From: Streptomyces sp. HPF1205
GTDB taxonomy: Bacteria; Actinomycetota; Actinomycetes; Streptomycetales; Streptomycetaceae
NCBI RefSeq assembly: GCF_020400825.1
Contig: NZ_JAINVH010000019.1
Location: forward strand, 1 to 64,000
Direction: 5' to 3'
DNA: 64,000 bases
The translations under genes and the position numbers were made by a program. The notes beneath the pieces were generated by a model that had not been told where the DNA came from, ran no database searches, and worked only from the letters and a program-made list of their open reading frames with translations. Positions 43,860 through 53,723 of the stretch are shown here, one piece after another. The first letter of the stretch is position 1. Each line of letters opens with the position of its first letter.

Positions 43860-46358
43860 CTAGGGGCGCAGCGGGTTCCCCCCGCTCGGCACCGCGGTTT
43901 CACCGGTGAGCGGCGCGCCGAGGGGCTCGGCCAGCCTGGTGCTCAGGGTGCGGGGCGGCAGCAGGGCGGGGTCGAAGTACAGTGCGCGTATGTCGTTGAA
44001 GTAGTCGCTCTCGCTGCCCTGCAAGGTGTCCGCGTGGGTGGGACGCGGCGGCAGGATCTCCCCGCGTACCGGACGGGTCAGCCGTACCCGGTCCCAGTAC
44101 GGCGCGAACAGCGCCGCGATCTGCTCGTTCGCCGCCGCCCGGGCGGGTCTGCCGAGCTGATCGAGGCGGCGCATGAGCCGCTGGTGCGCCTCCTCGTGCC
44201 GCTGCCTGGTGTAGGCGTTGGGCGTACTGGGTTTGGTGACCCCGTCGGTCTCCTGCTGCAGGTGGTAGGCGTGCGCCCACAGGACGGCGCGAACCGCGTA
44301 GGCCACGCTCCTGTCGGGCCGGCCCTCGGCCCACTCCAGGTCCGACAGCATCTGGGCGACCAGTATCGTCATGTCGTTGTCGTGGATCTCGGCGACCCGG
44401 CGCTCCACGGACTCGATCAGCTCCCTGGCCCGCGCGAACTGACCGTTCTCGTAGTACGTCTCGGCCACCTGGTAGTCGATCCAGGGCGTCATCCAGCTCT
44501 CCCGGATCGTCTCGCGGGCCACACCGAACCAGCGGAAGGCCTCGTCGTGCAGGCCCTGGAAGCGGCAGACCGCTCCTCGCAGCAGGGCGATCAGGCCGTG
44601 GAGTCCGTGGCCGGCCTCGGCGCCCGGGGACAGGCCGAGGTGCCCGGCCAGGCTCCTCAGTGCCGTCTCCGCCTTCACCCACCGGCGCAAGTCGTTGGCG
44701 GGGCGCCAGCGGACCGAGTACGAGCCGGGGACGAAGTTCTCGCGCACGGCCCGCAGGTCGGCCACCCACGCCGCGGCGGGCCAGCGGCGCTCGTACTCCT
44801 CCAGCAACTGTGTGCAGTACGACGACGGGACGAACGCGTCCCACCAGGTGTAACAGGCGAGGAAGAGCTGTGCGCACGACCGGCTCACGTCCTGCGCCGC
44901 CATGGAGCCCGCGCCCTGCGCGTGGTCCAGCCATTCCAGGGTGAGGGCGTGCCACTGCGGGCTCTCGAAGCGGAGCATGGCCACGAGCTGGACATCGGCG
45001 GGTTCGTCGAGGTCGGCGTCGATGAACCCCCAGTACTTGCGCTCCACCACGGCCCGCAGGCTCTCCATCCGGCCCGGGTCCTGCCGGCGCAGCCTGTCGC
45101 GGCGGAACTCCTGGAGGAAGGGCACCAGTCTGACGCCGAGTTCCAGGTCGTCGTCGTAGGGCTGGATCTCCTGGTCCTGCTCGCGCAGCCACGAGACCAC
45201 GGCGGCCGCCTCCTGCGGGGTCAGCCCCTCCTGCTCCTCGAGGATTTCCTCCAGGACGGTGGCGAGGTAGTGCCCGCCGAAACGGTCCAGCACCGCGAGC
45301 CAGTCGGTCAGCGGCAGCGAGGCGACGCCGGCGATCGCCGCGGCCTCCTCGTCCAGCCGGTCGAGCGCCGCCGTCGCGGCCTGGGCGACCGGCTGGTCGA
45401 CCAGGTGGTCGGAGACGACGGTGTCCAGGACTGCCGGACCGCGGGCCGCCACCTGCCGGCACAGCCAGTCGAAGGCGAAGCACATGCCACCGCTGGCCTT
45501 CATGATCCGGTCGGTGACCGCCGGCAGCCGGTCCCTGTTCTGCCTTCCCAGACCCGCCAGCCGCCAGGCGGCCTCGGCCTCGCCCTGTGCCCGGGAGATC
45601 ACCCCCAGGGGCAGGAGATGTCGGTCCGTCACCTGGCCGAGCGGTTCCTCCGCGGCCAGTACGACCAGCCCGGCCCGCTTGGCGACGACCGCCCTGCCCA
45701 GGGCCAGCAGCCACTCGACGGCCGCCGGCTCAAGGATGTGGTGGACGTCGTCGACCAGCAGGACGACATCGCGGCCGGCTCCACTGAGCACGCCGCTGAC
45801 GGTCTCGGACAGCTCGTTCAGGACGAAGTCGACCGAGGTCTCCTCGAAGATCCTGGTCTGGGCCCGGGCTATCGCCTCCTTCAGCTGCCGGTCAAGGTCG
45901 GGGTCGACCTCGCGCAGGTCGTTGGCGATGGCCTCGACGAGGTACAGGCAGGTACGGGCGGTGGCGAAGCCGGTCGCGGTCAGGACGGTGACCCAGGCGA
46001 CCAGCGCCCCGCGCCTGCGGAAACGGGCCGCCAGCGCGCCCAGCACGCTGGTCTTGCCGTAGCCGAGCGGCGCGGTGATCAGCCACTCGCGCTGGCCGTG
46101 GCCGTCCTGGTAGGCCCGTTCCACCTGGTCCACGAAACCGCTTACCCGCGGCGAGCGCATGACGTGGTCGGGCCGGGCGCGACGGCCCGGGCGGGGGCGG
46201 CGTACGCGACGGGGCCGGCTGTGGGAGGCCAGGGCCAGCCAGAGCACGCGGACCAGGACAAGCGCGACGGTGACCAGGAGCACCAGCAGCCATACGGACC
46301 TGGTCTGCTGTGCCACGATCCCGAGCAGGCCGATGACCGCCACCAGCAGCGACACCAC
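43860..46358 (-). CDS. Membrane-anchored STAND-like ATPase
   Basis: 832 residues if started at GTG 46358 (GGGGGG just upstream); an in-frame ATG at 46547 would add 63 low-complexity residues. Two hydrophobic helices at the N-terminus (LLVAVIGLLGIVAQQTRSVW, LLVLLVTVALVLVRVLWLAL) and a basic linker precede a P-loop domain. Walker A is ITAPLGYGKTSVLGALAARF and Walker B DVVLLVDDVHHI. About 500 residues of mainly helical, TPR-like C-terminal region follow (FRWFGVARETIRESW, YYENGQFARARELIE). This is the architecture of STAND signalling ATPases; no effector domain is visible. Confidence 0.7.
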   Translation of the reverse strand: MVSLLVAVIGLLGIVAQQTRSVWLLVLLVTVALVLVRVLWLALASHSRPRRVRRPRPGRRARPDHVMRSPRVSGFVDQVERAYQDGHGQREWLITAPLGYGKTSVLGALAARFRRRGALVAWVTVLTATGFATARTCLYLVEAIANDLREVDPDLDRQLKEAIARAQTRIFEETSVDFVLNELSETVSGVLSGAGRDVVLLVDDVHHILEPAAVEWLLALGRAVVAKRAGLVVLAAEEPLGQVTDRHLLPLGVISRAQGEAEAAWRLAGLGRQNRDRLPAVTDRIMKASGGMCFAFDWLCRQVAARGPAVLDTVVSDHLVDQPVAQAATAALDRLDEEAAAIAGVASLPLTDWLAVLDRFGGHYLATVLEEILEEQEGLTPQEAAAVVSWLREQDQEIQPYDDDLELGVRLVPFLQEFRRDRLRRQDPGRMESLRAVVERKYWGFIDADLDEPADVQLVAMLRFESPQWHALTLEWLDHAQGAGSMAAQDVSRSCAQLFLACYTWWDAFVPSSYCTQLLEEYERRWPAAAWVADLRAVRENFVPGSYSVRWRPANDLRRWVKAETALRSLAGHLGLSPGAEAGHGLHGLIALLRGAVCRFQGLHDEAFRWFGVARETIRESWMTPWIDYQVAETYYENGQFARARELIESVERRVAEIHDNDMTILVAQMLSDLEWAEGRPDRSVAYAVRAVLWAHAYHLQQETDGVTKPSTPNAYTRQRHEEAHQRLMRRLDQLGRPARAAANEQIAALFAPYWDRVRLTRPVRGEILPPRPTHADTLQGSESDYFNDIRALYFDPALLPPRTLSTRLAEPLGAPLTGETAVPSGGNPLRP

Positions 46359-46759
46359 GGCCCCCCGCCCGGGCGGACAGACCGCCGCCGCCCCGCCCGG
46401 CACCGGCGTCCGCACCGCCCGCCGGACCGGCCCCGGCCCCGGCCGCTCCCCCCTGGCTGCCCCCTTCGACCCGGCGGGCAGCCCACTCGCCCACGCCGCG
46501 TAAGCCCGCGGCCACCGCTCCCCGGGCAGCCGAGTCGGCGCCATCACCCGGGCCCTGAGCCTGCGACGGCCCCGCGTCGCCCTGCTGACCTTCTCCAGCG
46601 CCCTCCGGCACGACTTCCCTCCCCTGTCCGCTCCCGCGGTACGACCCCGCCCACAAGTATGTCGAATTCAGAACGTCGATGAGCTGTCAAGACCGGATAG
46701 ACACCGTCACGCGTGCGCCCGGTTCCGCAAACGACCGCCTCACGCCCCGAACGGCTCCG

Positions 46760-47080
46760 ACCTGATGAGCCCGACGGCCGCCGACTACAACGCCAGCGGC
46801 ACCCTGACCGCCACCCACCAGTACAACCCGCTGGAACAGATCCAGTCCCAGACCCTGCCCACCGGCGCCGCCCACTTCCACCACCACGACCAAACTCACC
46901 GACAACGCCGGCACCTCCCGGACCAACTGGGCCTACACCGCCTACGGCCAGGCCACCGCCACCAACACCGCCCCCAACCCACCCGCCAATCCCTGTACCT
47001 GCACCGGCAAGTACACCGACCCCACCACCCCCGCCGCCGGCTGCGACCTGCGCGCCCGCAGCAACTGTCGCCCGCCTCCG
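46760..47080 (+). pseudogene. RHS/YD-repeat protein fragment
   Basis: Frames read ASGTLTATHQYNPLEQIQSQ and TKLTDNAGTSRTNWAYTAYG, then TGKYTDPTTPAAG. These are YD-repeat and the conserved YTGKxxDPxTGLYDLRAR-type region of RHS/wall-associated proteins, broken by frameshifts near 46885 and by substitutions. Only the region near the toxin-core boundary is left. Confidence 0.55.
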
Positions 47081-47082
47081 AC

Positions 47083-47922
47083 AACACCGTGCAGAGACGC
47101 CAGGGCTCGCAGCCCGCGGTCGGCCCCGACGGCACGGTGTACGTGGTGTGGGAGGAGAGCGGCGAACAGGTGGTCGCCACCTCCGCGGACGGCGGCACCT
47201 CCTGGTCCCGTCCGGTCACCGCCGGCCCGGTGGCCGACATCCAGGACCCCATCCCGGGGGCGAACTTCCGCACCGACAGCTTCACCTCCATCGCCGCCGA
47301 CCCGCGGACCGGCTCCACCACGGTGTGGCTGGCCTGGGTCAACCGCACCGCGGACGGCGGCCGGGTGGTGGTCACGCATTCCGCCGACCGCGGCCGCACG
47401 TGGGCCCCGCTGACGACGGTGTCCACCGCCGCCGAGGGCTACGCCTTCTTCCAGGGCCTGGACGTCGCCCCCAACGGCCGCGTCGACGTGGCCTACCAGG
47501 GCCTGACTGCCAAGGACCCGACCACGTACGGCACTGGTAACGCCGCCATCAACACCTGGTACACCGGCAAGGCGGACGGCGGTTCGTGGACCACCCCGAT
47601 CCGTACCTCCAGCGCCCCGAGCGACCCGGCGGCCGGCGCGCAGAACAACCTGGCACGCCAGTTCTGGGATGACTACAGCACCCTGGTGTCGACCGATGAC
47701 CACGCGTGGTTCATCGACACCGACTCCCGGCACGGCGCCGACTGCCCGGTGGTCGACGCCTTCCAGCACCAGGTCGAGGGCACCGCGCCGGCACAGGAGG
47801 ACGACGACGCGGTGGGCGGCGGCACGACCGCCGCCGATGGTCCGGCAGCCCCGGCGCCGTCGCTGGACTGCCCGCGGCAGTTCGGCAACACCGACGCGTA
47901 CGTCAGCGTCATCACGCCGTGA
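47083..47922 (+). pseudogene. BNR/Asp-box sialidase-like protein, 5'-truncated
   Basis: About 280 residues in frame with the RHS fragment. Asp-boxes SADGGTSWSRP and SADRGRTWAPL, plus QPAVGPDGTVYVVWEESGE and NLARQFWDDYSTLVSTDDHA, indicate a secreted exo-sialidase/BNR-repeat beta-propeller. The N-terminal blades and signal peptide are missing, replaced by the RHS remnant, so it is not likely to be secreted or functional. The tail (SLDCPRQFGNTDAYVSVITP) looks like a natural C-terminus. Confidence 0.6.
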
Positions 47923-48243
47923 GGTGACGGTTCCCCCCGGGGGCGGGCGCGGCACGCCGCGCCCGCCCCTTCGCTGTGCGCGGTGGTGCGTACGGGGCGA
48001 AGCGCGCGTGCGGCTCAGCGGTCCCGTCCCCCCGGCGCTCGGGCGGCGCTCCGGGCGGATCGCACCGCCACACCGCTCGCTCCGGCGGGCGGCGCGCTGA
48101 CCGCCCCAGGCACTACCACCGCGTGCCGAACGGGTGACACCGCGCGCGAACGGGTGGTCCAGGCGATCTTTCCCATTGCCCGGTGGAAAAGAAAAGAGTG
48201 GCATTCGTCCGATGAAAGTACGTATGACCACTTGGGAGAGAAG
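47923..48243. other. Intergenic region, promoter of the following secreted-protein gene
   Basis: 320 bp with no supported gene. The last 90 bp become AT-richer (around 48170-48240) and probably contain the promoter of the gene at 48244. The GC-rich first part shows only low-complexity frames. Confidence 0.45.
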
Positions 48244-48873
48244 ATGCCGATACAAGCGAGCGCGCTCGTGCGCGGCGGCACGGTGCTGGCCACCGCCGCC
48301 GCGGTCGTCGCCGTGCTGGCCGCTCCTGCCGAGACCACCGGGGCCCGAGCCCAGGCCCAGACCCCGAGCAAAGCTCAGGCCCATGGCGGGCGAACGGCTG
48401 GAGGGCCGGCGGCCGAGAGCAGGCAGATCGCGTCCTCGGTGCTGGACGCGGACCGGAACGTCGAGTTCACCCTGACCGCGCTTCGGTCCACCGCCGACCC
48501 GCTGGCGGCCTCCGTACGCCTGAAGGCCTTCGTCCGGCAGCACGGCCGGTTCGTGCTGTCGGACGAGGTACGGGTCGGCGCGGTGGACGGCTGGTTCTGG
48601 TTCCCGGTCACCGGACGCGGCGCGATCTGCGAGTTCTCGGTGGCGAGCAGCAACCCCGCGCCCGTCACGGTGAGCTTGCTGGTCACCCCGTCGATCGGCT
48701 GCTCGCTGCCTGAGCACTTCGAGTTGCGGGACGGGAAGTTCGAGGCCGGCGGCAGCGGCGCCAAGGCCCCGCACGGCGCAGTGGGCGCCGGCGGTGGCGG
48801 CATGGCCGGACCGGCCGCCGGCCGGGGGACGCGGGGGACGCGGGGGACGCGGGAGACGCCGACCGACGGGTAG
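48244..48873 (+). CDS. Secreted hypothetical protein with repeat tail
   Basis: 209 residues, ATG behind GGGAGAGAAG. Signal peptide (GGTVLATAAAVVAVLAAPAE), a Gln/Ala-rich linker, then a globular part (NVEFTLTALRSTADPLAASV, VDGWFWFPVTGRGAICEFSV, VSLLVTPSIGCSLPEHFEL) of about 100 residues with two cysteines. The C-terminus is Gly-rich and ends with Gly-Thr-Arg repeats. No family recognised. Confidence 0.62.
   Translation: MPIQASALVRGGTVLATAAAVVAVLAAPAETTGARAQAQTPSKAQAHGGRTAGGPAAESRQIASSVLDADRNVEFTLTALRSTADPLAASVRLKAFVRQHGRFVLSDEVRVGAVDGWFWFPVTGRGAICEFSVASSNPAPVTVSLLVTPSIGCSLPEHFELRDGKFEAGGSGAKAPHGAVGAGGGGMAGPAAGRGTRGTRGTRETPTDG
48824..48859 (+). repeat. 9-bp tandem repeat at the 3' end of the secreted-protein gene
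   Basis: Three perfect copies of GGGGGACGC and a fourth variant GGGAGACGC encode a (Gly-Thr-Arg)3-Glu-Thr-like tail. Being a multiple of three it can vary without frameshift. Confidence 0.8.
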
Positions 48874-49229
48874 GAACGGCGGGGCGGTGCGCTCCGCACC
48901 GAGCGCCCCGGTCATCTGCCGGCCGCAGACGGACTGGCCGAGGCCCGCAAGCACCCCCGCGTCACCCAACTGGAGTTCTACCACTCCCCCGGTGACATCC
49001 TGAACGTGCCACCGCACGTCTCCCAGGGCACACGGGCATGTGCTGTTCACCGGTGCGAGCCGCGCTGCCCCGCCCGCACCTGGGCCGCCTGCTCCTGCGC
49101 GGCGGCGTGACCGACCTGCTCACCGACCAGGGCGACCCCGCCGACGGTCATGCCCCTGCTATGGATCGGATCGGCACTGCCCCGGCCCGACTGACGGCCG
49201 CCGCGTCGGCGGGGCAGCAGCCTTCAACC
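48874..49229. other. Intergenic region, possible decayed coding
   Basis: A plus-strand frame reading HPRVTQLEFYHSPGDILNVP, then PHVSQGTRACAVH, is protein-like but short, has no start with ribosome site and is not assigned. No other feature seen. Confidence 0.3.
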
Positions 49230-49652
49230 TCATCGCGTGTCTCGATCCGCGGTGAGGCGCTGAAGCAGGTCGAGCAGGGTTGCGCGGTCCGCGTCGGACA
49301 AGGCGGAGAAACAGTCGGCGAGCACCTCGTCGGCGACCTGGTGGCCGGCCGCCATGACTTGCTCGCCCAGGGGCGTGAGGTGGTGCTCGATGCGCCGGCC
49401 GTGTCCCGGTCGACGCTCCACGAGGCCTTGTGCCGCGAGGCGGCCGACGAGCGTTCCGAAGGCTTGCTCGGTCTGAAACGTCGCTGCGGCCAGCTCGCGG
49501 GCCGATGACCCGGGCGAGCGGCTGATCGCACGCAGGGCGTCCCACTGGGCCAGCGTGGTGCCGACGGCCGTGAGTGCGCTGTCAAGCGCCCGATGCTGCC
49601 GATACTGGGCTTGTTTGACCGCTCTGCCGAGTTCTTGCAGCTCACCATGCAT
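49230..49652 (-). CDS. MarR-family transcriptional regulator
   Basis: 140 residues, winged HTH of the MarR type: LAQWDALRAISRSPGSSARE, LAAATFQTEQAFGTLVGRLA, GLVERRPGHGRRIEHHLTPL, G. Divergent from the alpha/beta hydrolase gene with a 62-bp AT-rich gap containing an inverted repeat, so it most likely represses both. Confidence 0.9.
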   Translation of the reverse strand: MHGELQELGRAVKQAQYRQHRALDSALTAVGTTLAQWDALRAISRSPGSSARELAAATFQTEQAFGTLVGRLAAQGLVERRPGHGRRIEHHLTPLGEQVMAAGHQVADEVLADCFSALSDADRATLLDLLQRLTADRDTR

Positions 49653-49669
49653 GGAGCGAGTCTACGCCA

Positions 49670-49703
49670 TAACTCAGCTAGCTTATATAAAGATATTTAG
49701 TTA
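49670..49703. promoter_or_regulatory. AT-rich divergent promoter/operator
   Basis: TAACT and AGTTA arms (49670-49674 and 49699-49703) frame an AT-rich core containing CAGCTAGCTTATATAAAGAT. This is one of the most AT-rich stretches in the window and is shared by the divergent MarR-type and hydrolase genes. Candidate MarR operator overlapping both promoters. Confidence 0.45.
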
Positions 49704-49714
49704 CTGTGGTGGGC

Positions 49715-50509
49715 ATGCCTACAGACGCATCAACCGTGTACGCCGACCTGTCCCTCACTCTGGCCGAAGCCGGAGCCGGCAGGCCAGTTCTCATCCTGCA
49801 CGGCGGCGGAGGCCCCGCCACGGTCGCCGGCCTCGCCCAGCACCTCGCCCGCGTCGCCCACACCCTCACGCCCGTGCACCCCGGCTGGGACGGCACGCAC
49901 CGCCCCGCATGGCTCACCGGCATCGACGACCTCGCCCTGACCTACCTGCACACCCTGCGTCAACGCCGACTGCGCGACGTTCTCGTGATCGGCTCCTCCC
50001 TCGGGGGCTGGACAGCCGCCGAGATGGCCGTACGCGACAGCACGGGAATCATCACCGGCCTTGTCCTGATCGACGCTGTCGGCGTGGAGGTCGAGACGGA
50101 ACCGATCACCGACTTCTTCACCCTTGACGCCCGCGGCGTTGCGGAGCACACCTGGCACGACCCGGACCGTCACTACCTCGACCCGGCCGACGTCCCATCC
50201 GAAGAACTCGCACGCCGACAAACCAACATGGCCACCATGCGCATCCTCGCCGGCGACCCCTACATGCACAACCCCAAGCTGCTGCGCCGGCTCGGGCATA
50301 TCCACACGCCTGCCCTCCTGCTCTGGGGTGAGAGCGACCGCATCGTCACTCCCGCCTACGGCGCGGCGTACGCCGACGCCTTCGGCAACGGCCGGCTCGA
50401 GGTCATCCCAAAGGCGGGCCACCTCCCGCAGATCGAACAACCGGAAACCACCTTCGCGCTGATCGAGGCCCACCTGCGCCGGACGAGCAACACATCCCAT
50501 CAACAGTGA
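49715..50509 (+). CDS. Alpha/beta-hydrolase
   Basis: 264 residues from MPTDASTVYAD (GTG at 49706 is an alternative). Oxyanion region ILHGGGGPATVA, nucleophile elbow GSSLGG, acid in WGESDRIV and the catalytic His in KAGHLPQIEQP. This is the complete triad of an alpha/beta-hydrolase-fold esterase or C-C hydrolase. Paired with the divergent MarR regulator. Substrate unknown. Confidence 0.9.
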   Translation: MPTDASTVYADLSLTLAEAGAGRPVLILHGGGGPATVAGLAQHLARVAHTLTPVHPGWDGTHRPAWLTGIDDLALTYLHTLRQRRLRDVLVIGSSLGGWTAAEMAVRDSTGIITGLVLIDAVGVEVETEPITDFFTLDARGVAEHTWHDPDRHYLDPADVPSEELARRQTNMATMRILAGDPYMHNPKLLRRLGHIHTPALLLWGESDRIVTPAYGAAYADAFGNGRLEVIPKAGHLPQIEQPETTFALIEAHLRRTSNTSHQQ

Positions 50510-50924
50510 GTAACTGCCGGCGGCCGGTCGACAGCCCGTGCGGGAACGCTGGTGGCATGACCGCCACCCGCTGCTGACAGATCACGACGAGGACATTCCG
50601 CGGCGCGTGGGGCGGACGCGGTACGGTCCTGCTGTACGAGCGCGACGACAAGCGGTTCGCGACGCTGCTGGAGCGCGCAGGCCACCGTCCCATCGGGCGG
50701 CAGACGGCCTGTCTGCTCGGTGAGGCCGGCGCCCGGGCGCACGTCCGCAGTGGACTCGAACAGCTCCCGTACTGCCCCATCACCTCAATGGCTTCCTCGC
50801 CGGGACCGGACTCTCCCCCGGCCTCCCACCGCCGTCACCTCGAAGCGCCGAAGTCGGTAAGCTGCCAGGCGATCAGGGCGGGACGGGCGGCGGAACGCCG
50901 GGCCGGGCGGGGACGGGGGGCGCG
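50510..50924. other. Intergenic region with a possible kinase fragment
   Basis: A plus-strand frame at about 50600-50780 reads WGGRGTVLLYERDDKRFATL, LERAGHRPIGRQTACLLGEA. It is vaguely like the N-lobe of an aminoglycoside-phosphotransferase-type protein but lacks ends and catalytic residues. Otherwise nothing is supported; the kinase promoter presumably lies in 50800-50910. Confidence 0.3.
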
Positions 50925-52388
50925 GTGGGGTACAGGTTGCTCGGCGGCCGGTACGAGTTGGTCGAGCAGTTGGGCCGAGGCGGCATGGGCACCGTCCACC
51001 GCGCTGTCGACAACCGGCTGCGCCGTACGGTCGCCGTGAAGGTCCTCTCAGAGGACCTGGCGCACTACTCCGAGGCCCGCGCTCGCTTCCAACGCGAGGC
51101 ACACGCCGTCGCCGCGCTCAACCACCCCGCGGTGGCCACCATCCACGACGTCGGCGAGGAACCGGAACTCGAAGGGCCGCGGCCGTTCCTGGTCATGGAG
51201 TACGTCGAGGGCGAGACGCTGGCGGAGGCGCTGCGGTCCGGGCCGCTGCCGGTCGCCCAGGCGGTGGCCGTCGGCTGCGAGGTGCTGGACGCGCTGCACC
51301 ACAGCCACCAGCACGGCATCGTCCACCGCGACATCAAGCCGTCGAACATCATGCGCGCCACCGCCGGGGCGAGTGCCGGGGCCGGCCGCACCGCGGTGAA
51401 GGTGCTCGACTTCGGCATCGCCAAGGCCCTCACCGAGGCCGCCACCCGCCTCACCGGCAGCGGCGCCGTCCCCGGCACGCCCGCGTACCTCTCGCCCGAG
51501 CAGATAAGCAGCGGAGACATCGACCACCGGGCCGACCTGTACGCCATGGGCTGCCTGCTGTACGAACTGCTGACCGGGCGCGTCCCCTTCACGGCGGACT
51601 CCCCGTTCGCCGTGATGCACGACCACCTCTTCACCGCGCCGGAACCCGTCACCGCACTCCAGCCGCGGATACCCGAGGCGGTCGGCGTGGTCGTCATGCG
51701 GGCGCTGGCGAAGAACCCGGCGGACCGGTTCGCCGACGCCGACGAGATGCGGCTCGCCCTCCAAAGCGCGCTCGCCGCCACCGCCACCCCCACCACCCGT
51801 CTGGCGGGCCCGGCCCCCCGCACCCGCCTGCGCCTCGCACTCACCCGGTTGCGTGCCGCCGCCCGGCCCCCGTCCGCCGGCGTCCTGCTCGCCGTCCTCG
51901 GTGCTCTGCTCTGCCTGCTGAGCGCGCACGGCCAGATGGTCGACACCGACCACTTCGGCCGCGTCGCCGACGTCGCCGCCGTCCTGGCCCTGCTGGTCCT
52001 GCCCCTGTCCCCGCGCCTGTCCTGCGCGCTGGCCTGGGGGCCCGCCGCCGAGACCTTCGCCGTCAACTCCGATCTGCGCCGCGCCTACGTCGGCTGGGCC
52101 GGGTCCTACGCGACTCTCGCCGCCCTCCTCTGCCTGACGGCCGCGCTGTGCGCCCTGACCGCGCTGCGCCGCCCCCGCGCCACCGGCGCGCTGCCCGTGG
52201 TCGCCTTCTGGGCGACCGCCGCCCCCGGCATCTGGTACTTCCTCGACGACCTGCACAAGCTCTACGTCTTCTACGCCCTCCTCTCCGCCGCCGGCTGCGT
52301 CACCGCCCTTCAGGAGGCGTGGCTCCTGCGGCGCACCCGCCGACGTACGCGATCCCTGCGCACACCCGGCGCCACGGCCCGCGCCTGA
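50925..52388 (+). CDS. Membrane Ser/Thr protein kinase (Hanks type)
   Basis: 487 residues, GTG start behind GGGGGG. Complete kinase domain at residues 8-270: LGRGGMGTVHRA glycine loop, VAVKVL Lys, HRDIKPSNI catalytic loop, DFGIAK metal site and GTPAYLSPEQ activation/APE region. After a short linker come about five hydrophobic segments (LLAVLGALLCLLSA, VAAVLALLVLPLSP, LAALLCLTAALCALTALRR, YVFYALLSAAG). There are no PASTA or other extracellular sensor domains, so membrane state or partners probably provide the signal. Confidence 0.92.
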   Translation: MGYRLLGGRYELVEQLGRGGMGTVHRAVDNRLRRTVAVKVLSEDLAHYSEARARFQREAHAVAALNHPAVATIHDVGEEPELEGPRPFLVMEYVEGETLAEALRSGPLPVAQAVAVGCEVLDALHHSHQHGIVHRDIKPSNIMRATAGASAGAGRTAVKVLDFGIAKALTEAATRLTGSGAVPGTPAYLSPEQISSGDIDHRADLYAMGCLLYELLTGRVPFTADSPFAVMHDHLFTAPEPVTALQPRIPEAVGVVVMRALAKNPADRFADADEMRLALQSALAATATPTTRLAGPAPRTRLRLALTRLRAAARPPSAGVLLAVLGALLCLLSAHGQMVDTDHFGRVADVAAVLALLVLPLSPRLSCALAWGPAAETFAVNSDLRRAYVGWAGSYATLAALLCLTAALCALTALRRPRATGALPVVAFWATAAPGIWYFLDDLHKLYVFYALLSAAGCVTALQEAWLLRRTRRRTRSLRTPGATARA

Positions 52389-52826
52389 CCCGAGTGTCCG
52401 GCAGGGCGTGCCGGTAAGGGGCTTCGACCCGCGTGGTGTTCGCCGAGGGCCGTACCGGACTTCCGGGCGCGGACACCCGTCGGCTGTCGAAGGCGGCGGC
52501 TTCACGCAGGCGTGTGACCACCTGGGTCGCCGTCTCGGGCGGGCCGGAGGGCAGCGTCGCCGTGCGCCTCGTGGCGGCCCAGGAAGGCAGGCCCGCTGTC
52601 CGCGGTCCTGTACGTCCGCGGCCCGGGGTGGGTCCTCGGCAGCGCACGTACACTCGACCGGCGGGTGCGCGAGACGGCGGTGGGCGCACGAGCGGCCCTC
52701 GCCTTCCCCGAGTACTCGCTGCCCCCCGAGCCGCGCCACCCCCGTCGCGCTGGAAGAGTGCCACACGGGGCAGTCATCCCCGAGAAGGACAGTCCCCAGG
52801 ACCGGCAGCGGGTGCCGGGACCTCGT
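52389..52826. other. Intergenic region, nothing supported
   Basis: Convergent gap between the kinase and AraC genes. The frames present (for example TWVAVSGGPEGSVAVRLVAA on the plus strand) are not recognised and have no supported start. No clear hairpin terminator noted. Confidence 0.35.
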
Positions 52827-53723
52827 CTACGGCAGGAGAGCGCTGCTCGGGTGGCCGGTGGCATGGTCCGGCCGCTCCTCGGGAGCGGACCGGGTGCGCG
52901 CGCTGGAGAAGCGGTTCGGGGTGCAGCCGGCCATCTGCTTGAAAGTACGGTCGAAGTGCGGCTGGTCGAAGAAGCCGGCGGCAAGCGCGGCCCCGGCCCA
53001 GGGGAGGCCGCCCTCCTGGAGCCGCAGGGCACGCTGCAGGCGCAGGATCTGCGCGATGCCCTTCGGCGAGGGCCCGATCTCCCGGCGGAACCGGCGCTCC
53101 AACTGGCGGCTGCTCCAGCCGACCGCCCCGGCCATGGTCGACACCCGCACCTGGCCGTGGGCGCGGCGCAACTCGCCCCAGGCCCGCCCCACTTCCGCGC
53201 TGCACTGCGGCCCGGCGGGCATCCGGACGGCCAGCTCCGCGTCCAGCAAGGCGAATCGCGCTGCCCAGCCCCGGCATTCCGCCAGCCGCTCGACCAGCGC
53301 GGTCACCGGCGAGCAGCCCAGCAACTGCGCCGGGTGGACCACCAGTTCCGACCAGGCGGACATGGGCACCCCGAAAAGCCGGTAGGCCGCTTGCGGAGTC
53401 ATCAGTACGGTCACGCACCGGACTCCGCCGCGGTGCTCGGCGACCAGTGCGGTGGTGCGGGCCGCGGTGAGGAAGGAGGCACCGGTGACGGCCCGGTCAG
53501 GTGATACGGCGTCCGCCAGACGCACCGGGGAGCCGAAGCCCAACGTCAGCCGGACGATTCCGTCCGGTATCAGGAGCCTGCGGCGCGGTGGGCACGGACC
53601 GGCTTCGAACGCCCGGTAGCCGAGCACCTGGCCGTGGAGCGCGGCTGCCGACGGGTGGCCGAGCAGGGTGCGTCTGCCACGGTCGCCGTTCGGGCGCATG
53701 ACGGGCACAGCTGTCCCCTGCAT
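52827..53723 (-). CDS. AraC-family transcriptional regulator
   Basis: 298 residues, ATG behind GGAGGATTGCC. The C-terminal third holds two HTH motifs: VSTMAGAVGWSSRQLERRF and AALAAGFFDQPHFDRTFK, followed by GCTPNRF. The N-terminal 190 residues are a DUF6597-type sensor domain (ALHGQVLGYRAFEAGP). It is not directly adjacent to a metabolic gene, so its target is unclear. Confidence 0.85.
   Translation of the reverse strand: MQGTAVPVMRPNGDRGRRTLLGHPSAAALHGQVLGYRAFEAGPCPPRRRLLIPDGIVRLTLGFGSPVRLADAVSPDRAVTGASFLTAARTTALVAEHRGGVRCVTVLMTPQAAYRLFGVPMSAWSELVVHPAQLLGCSPVTALVERLAECRGWAARFALLDAELAVRMPAGPQCSAEVGRAWGELRRAHGQVRVSTMAGAVGWSSRQLERRFRREIGPSPKGIAQILRLQRALRLQEGGLPWAGAALAAGFFDQPHFDRTFKQMAGCTPNRFSSARTRSAPEERPDHATGHPSSALLP

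Noticed and set aside
44034..46682. 882-residue plus-strand frame opposite the STAND-like ATPase
   Set aside because: Antisense translation without motifs; the minus strand shows Walker motifs.
48206..48222. CGTCCGATGAAA as a third copy of the fucose-type operator
   Set aside because: Only half of the dyad matches and the following secreted protein has no link to sugar use.
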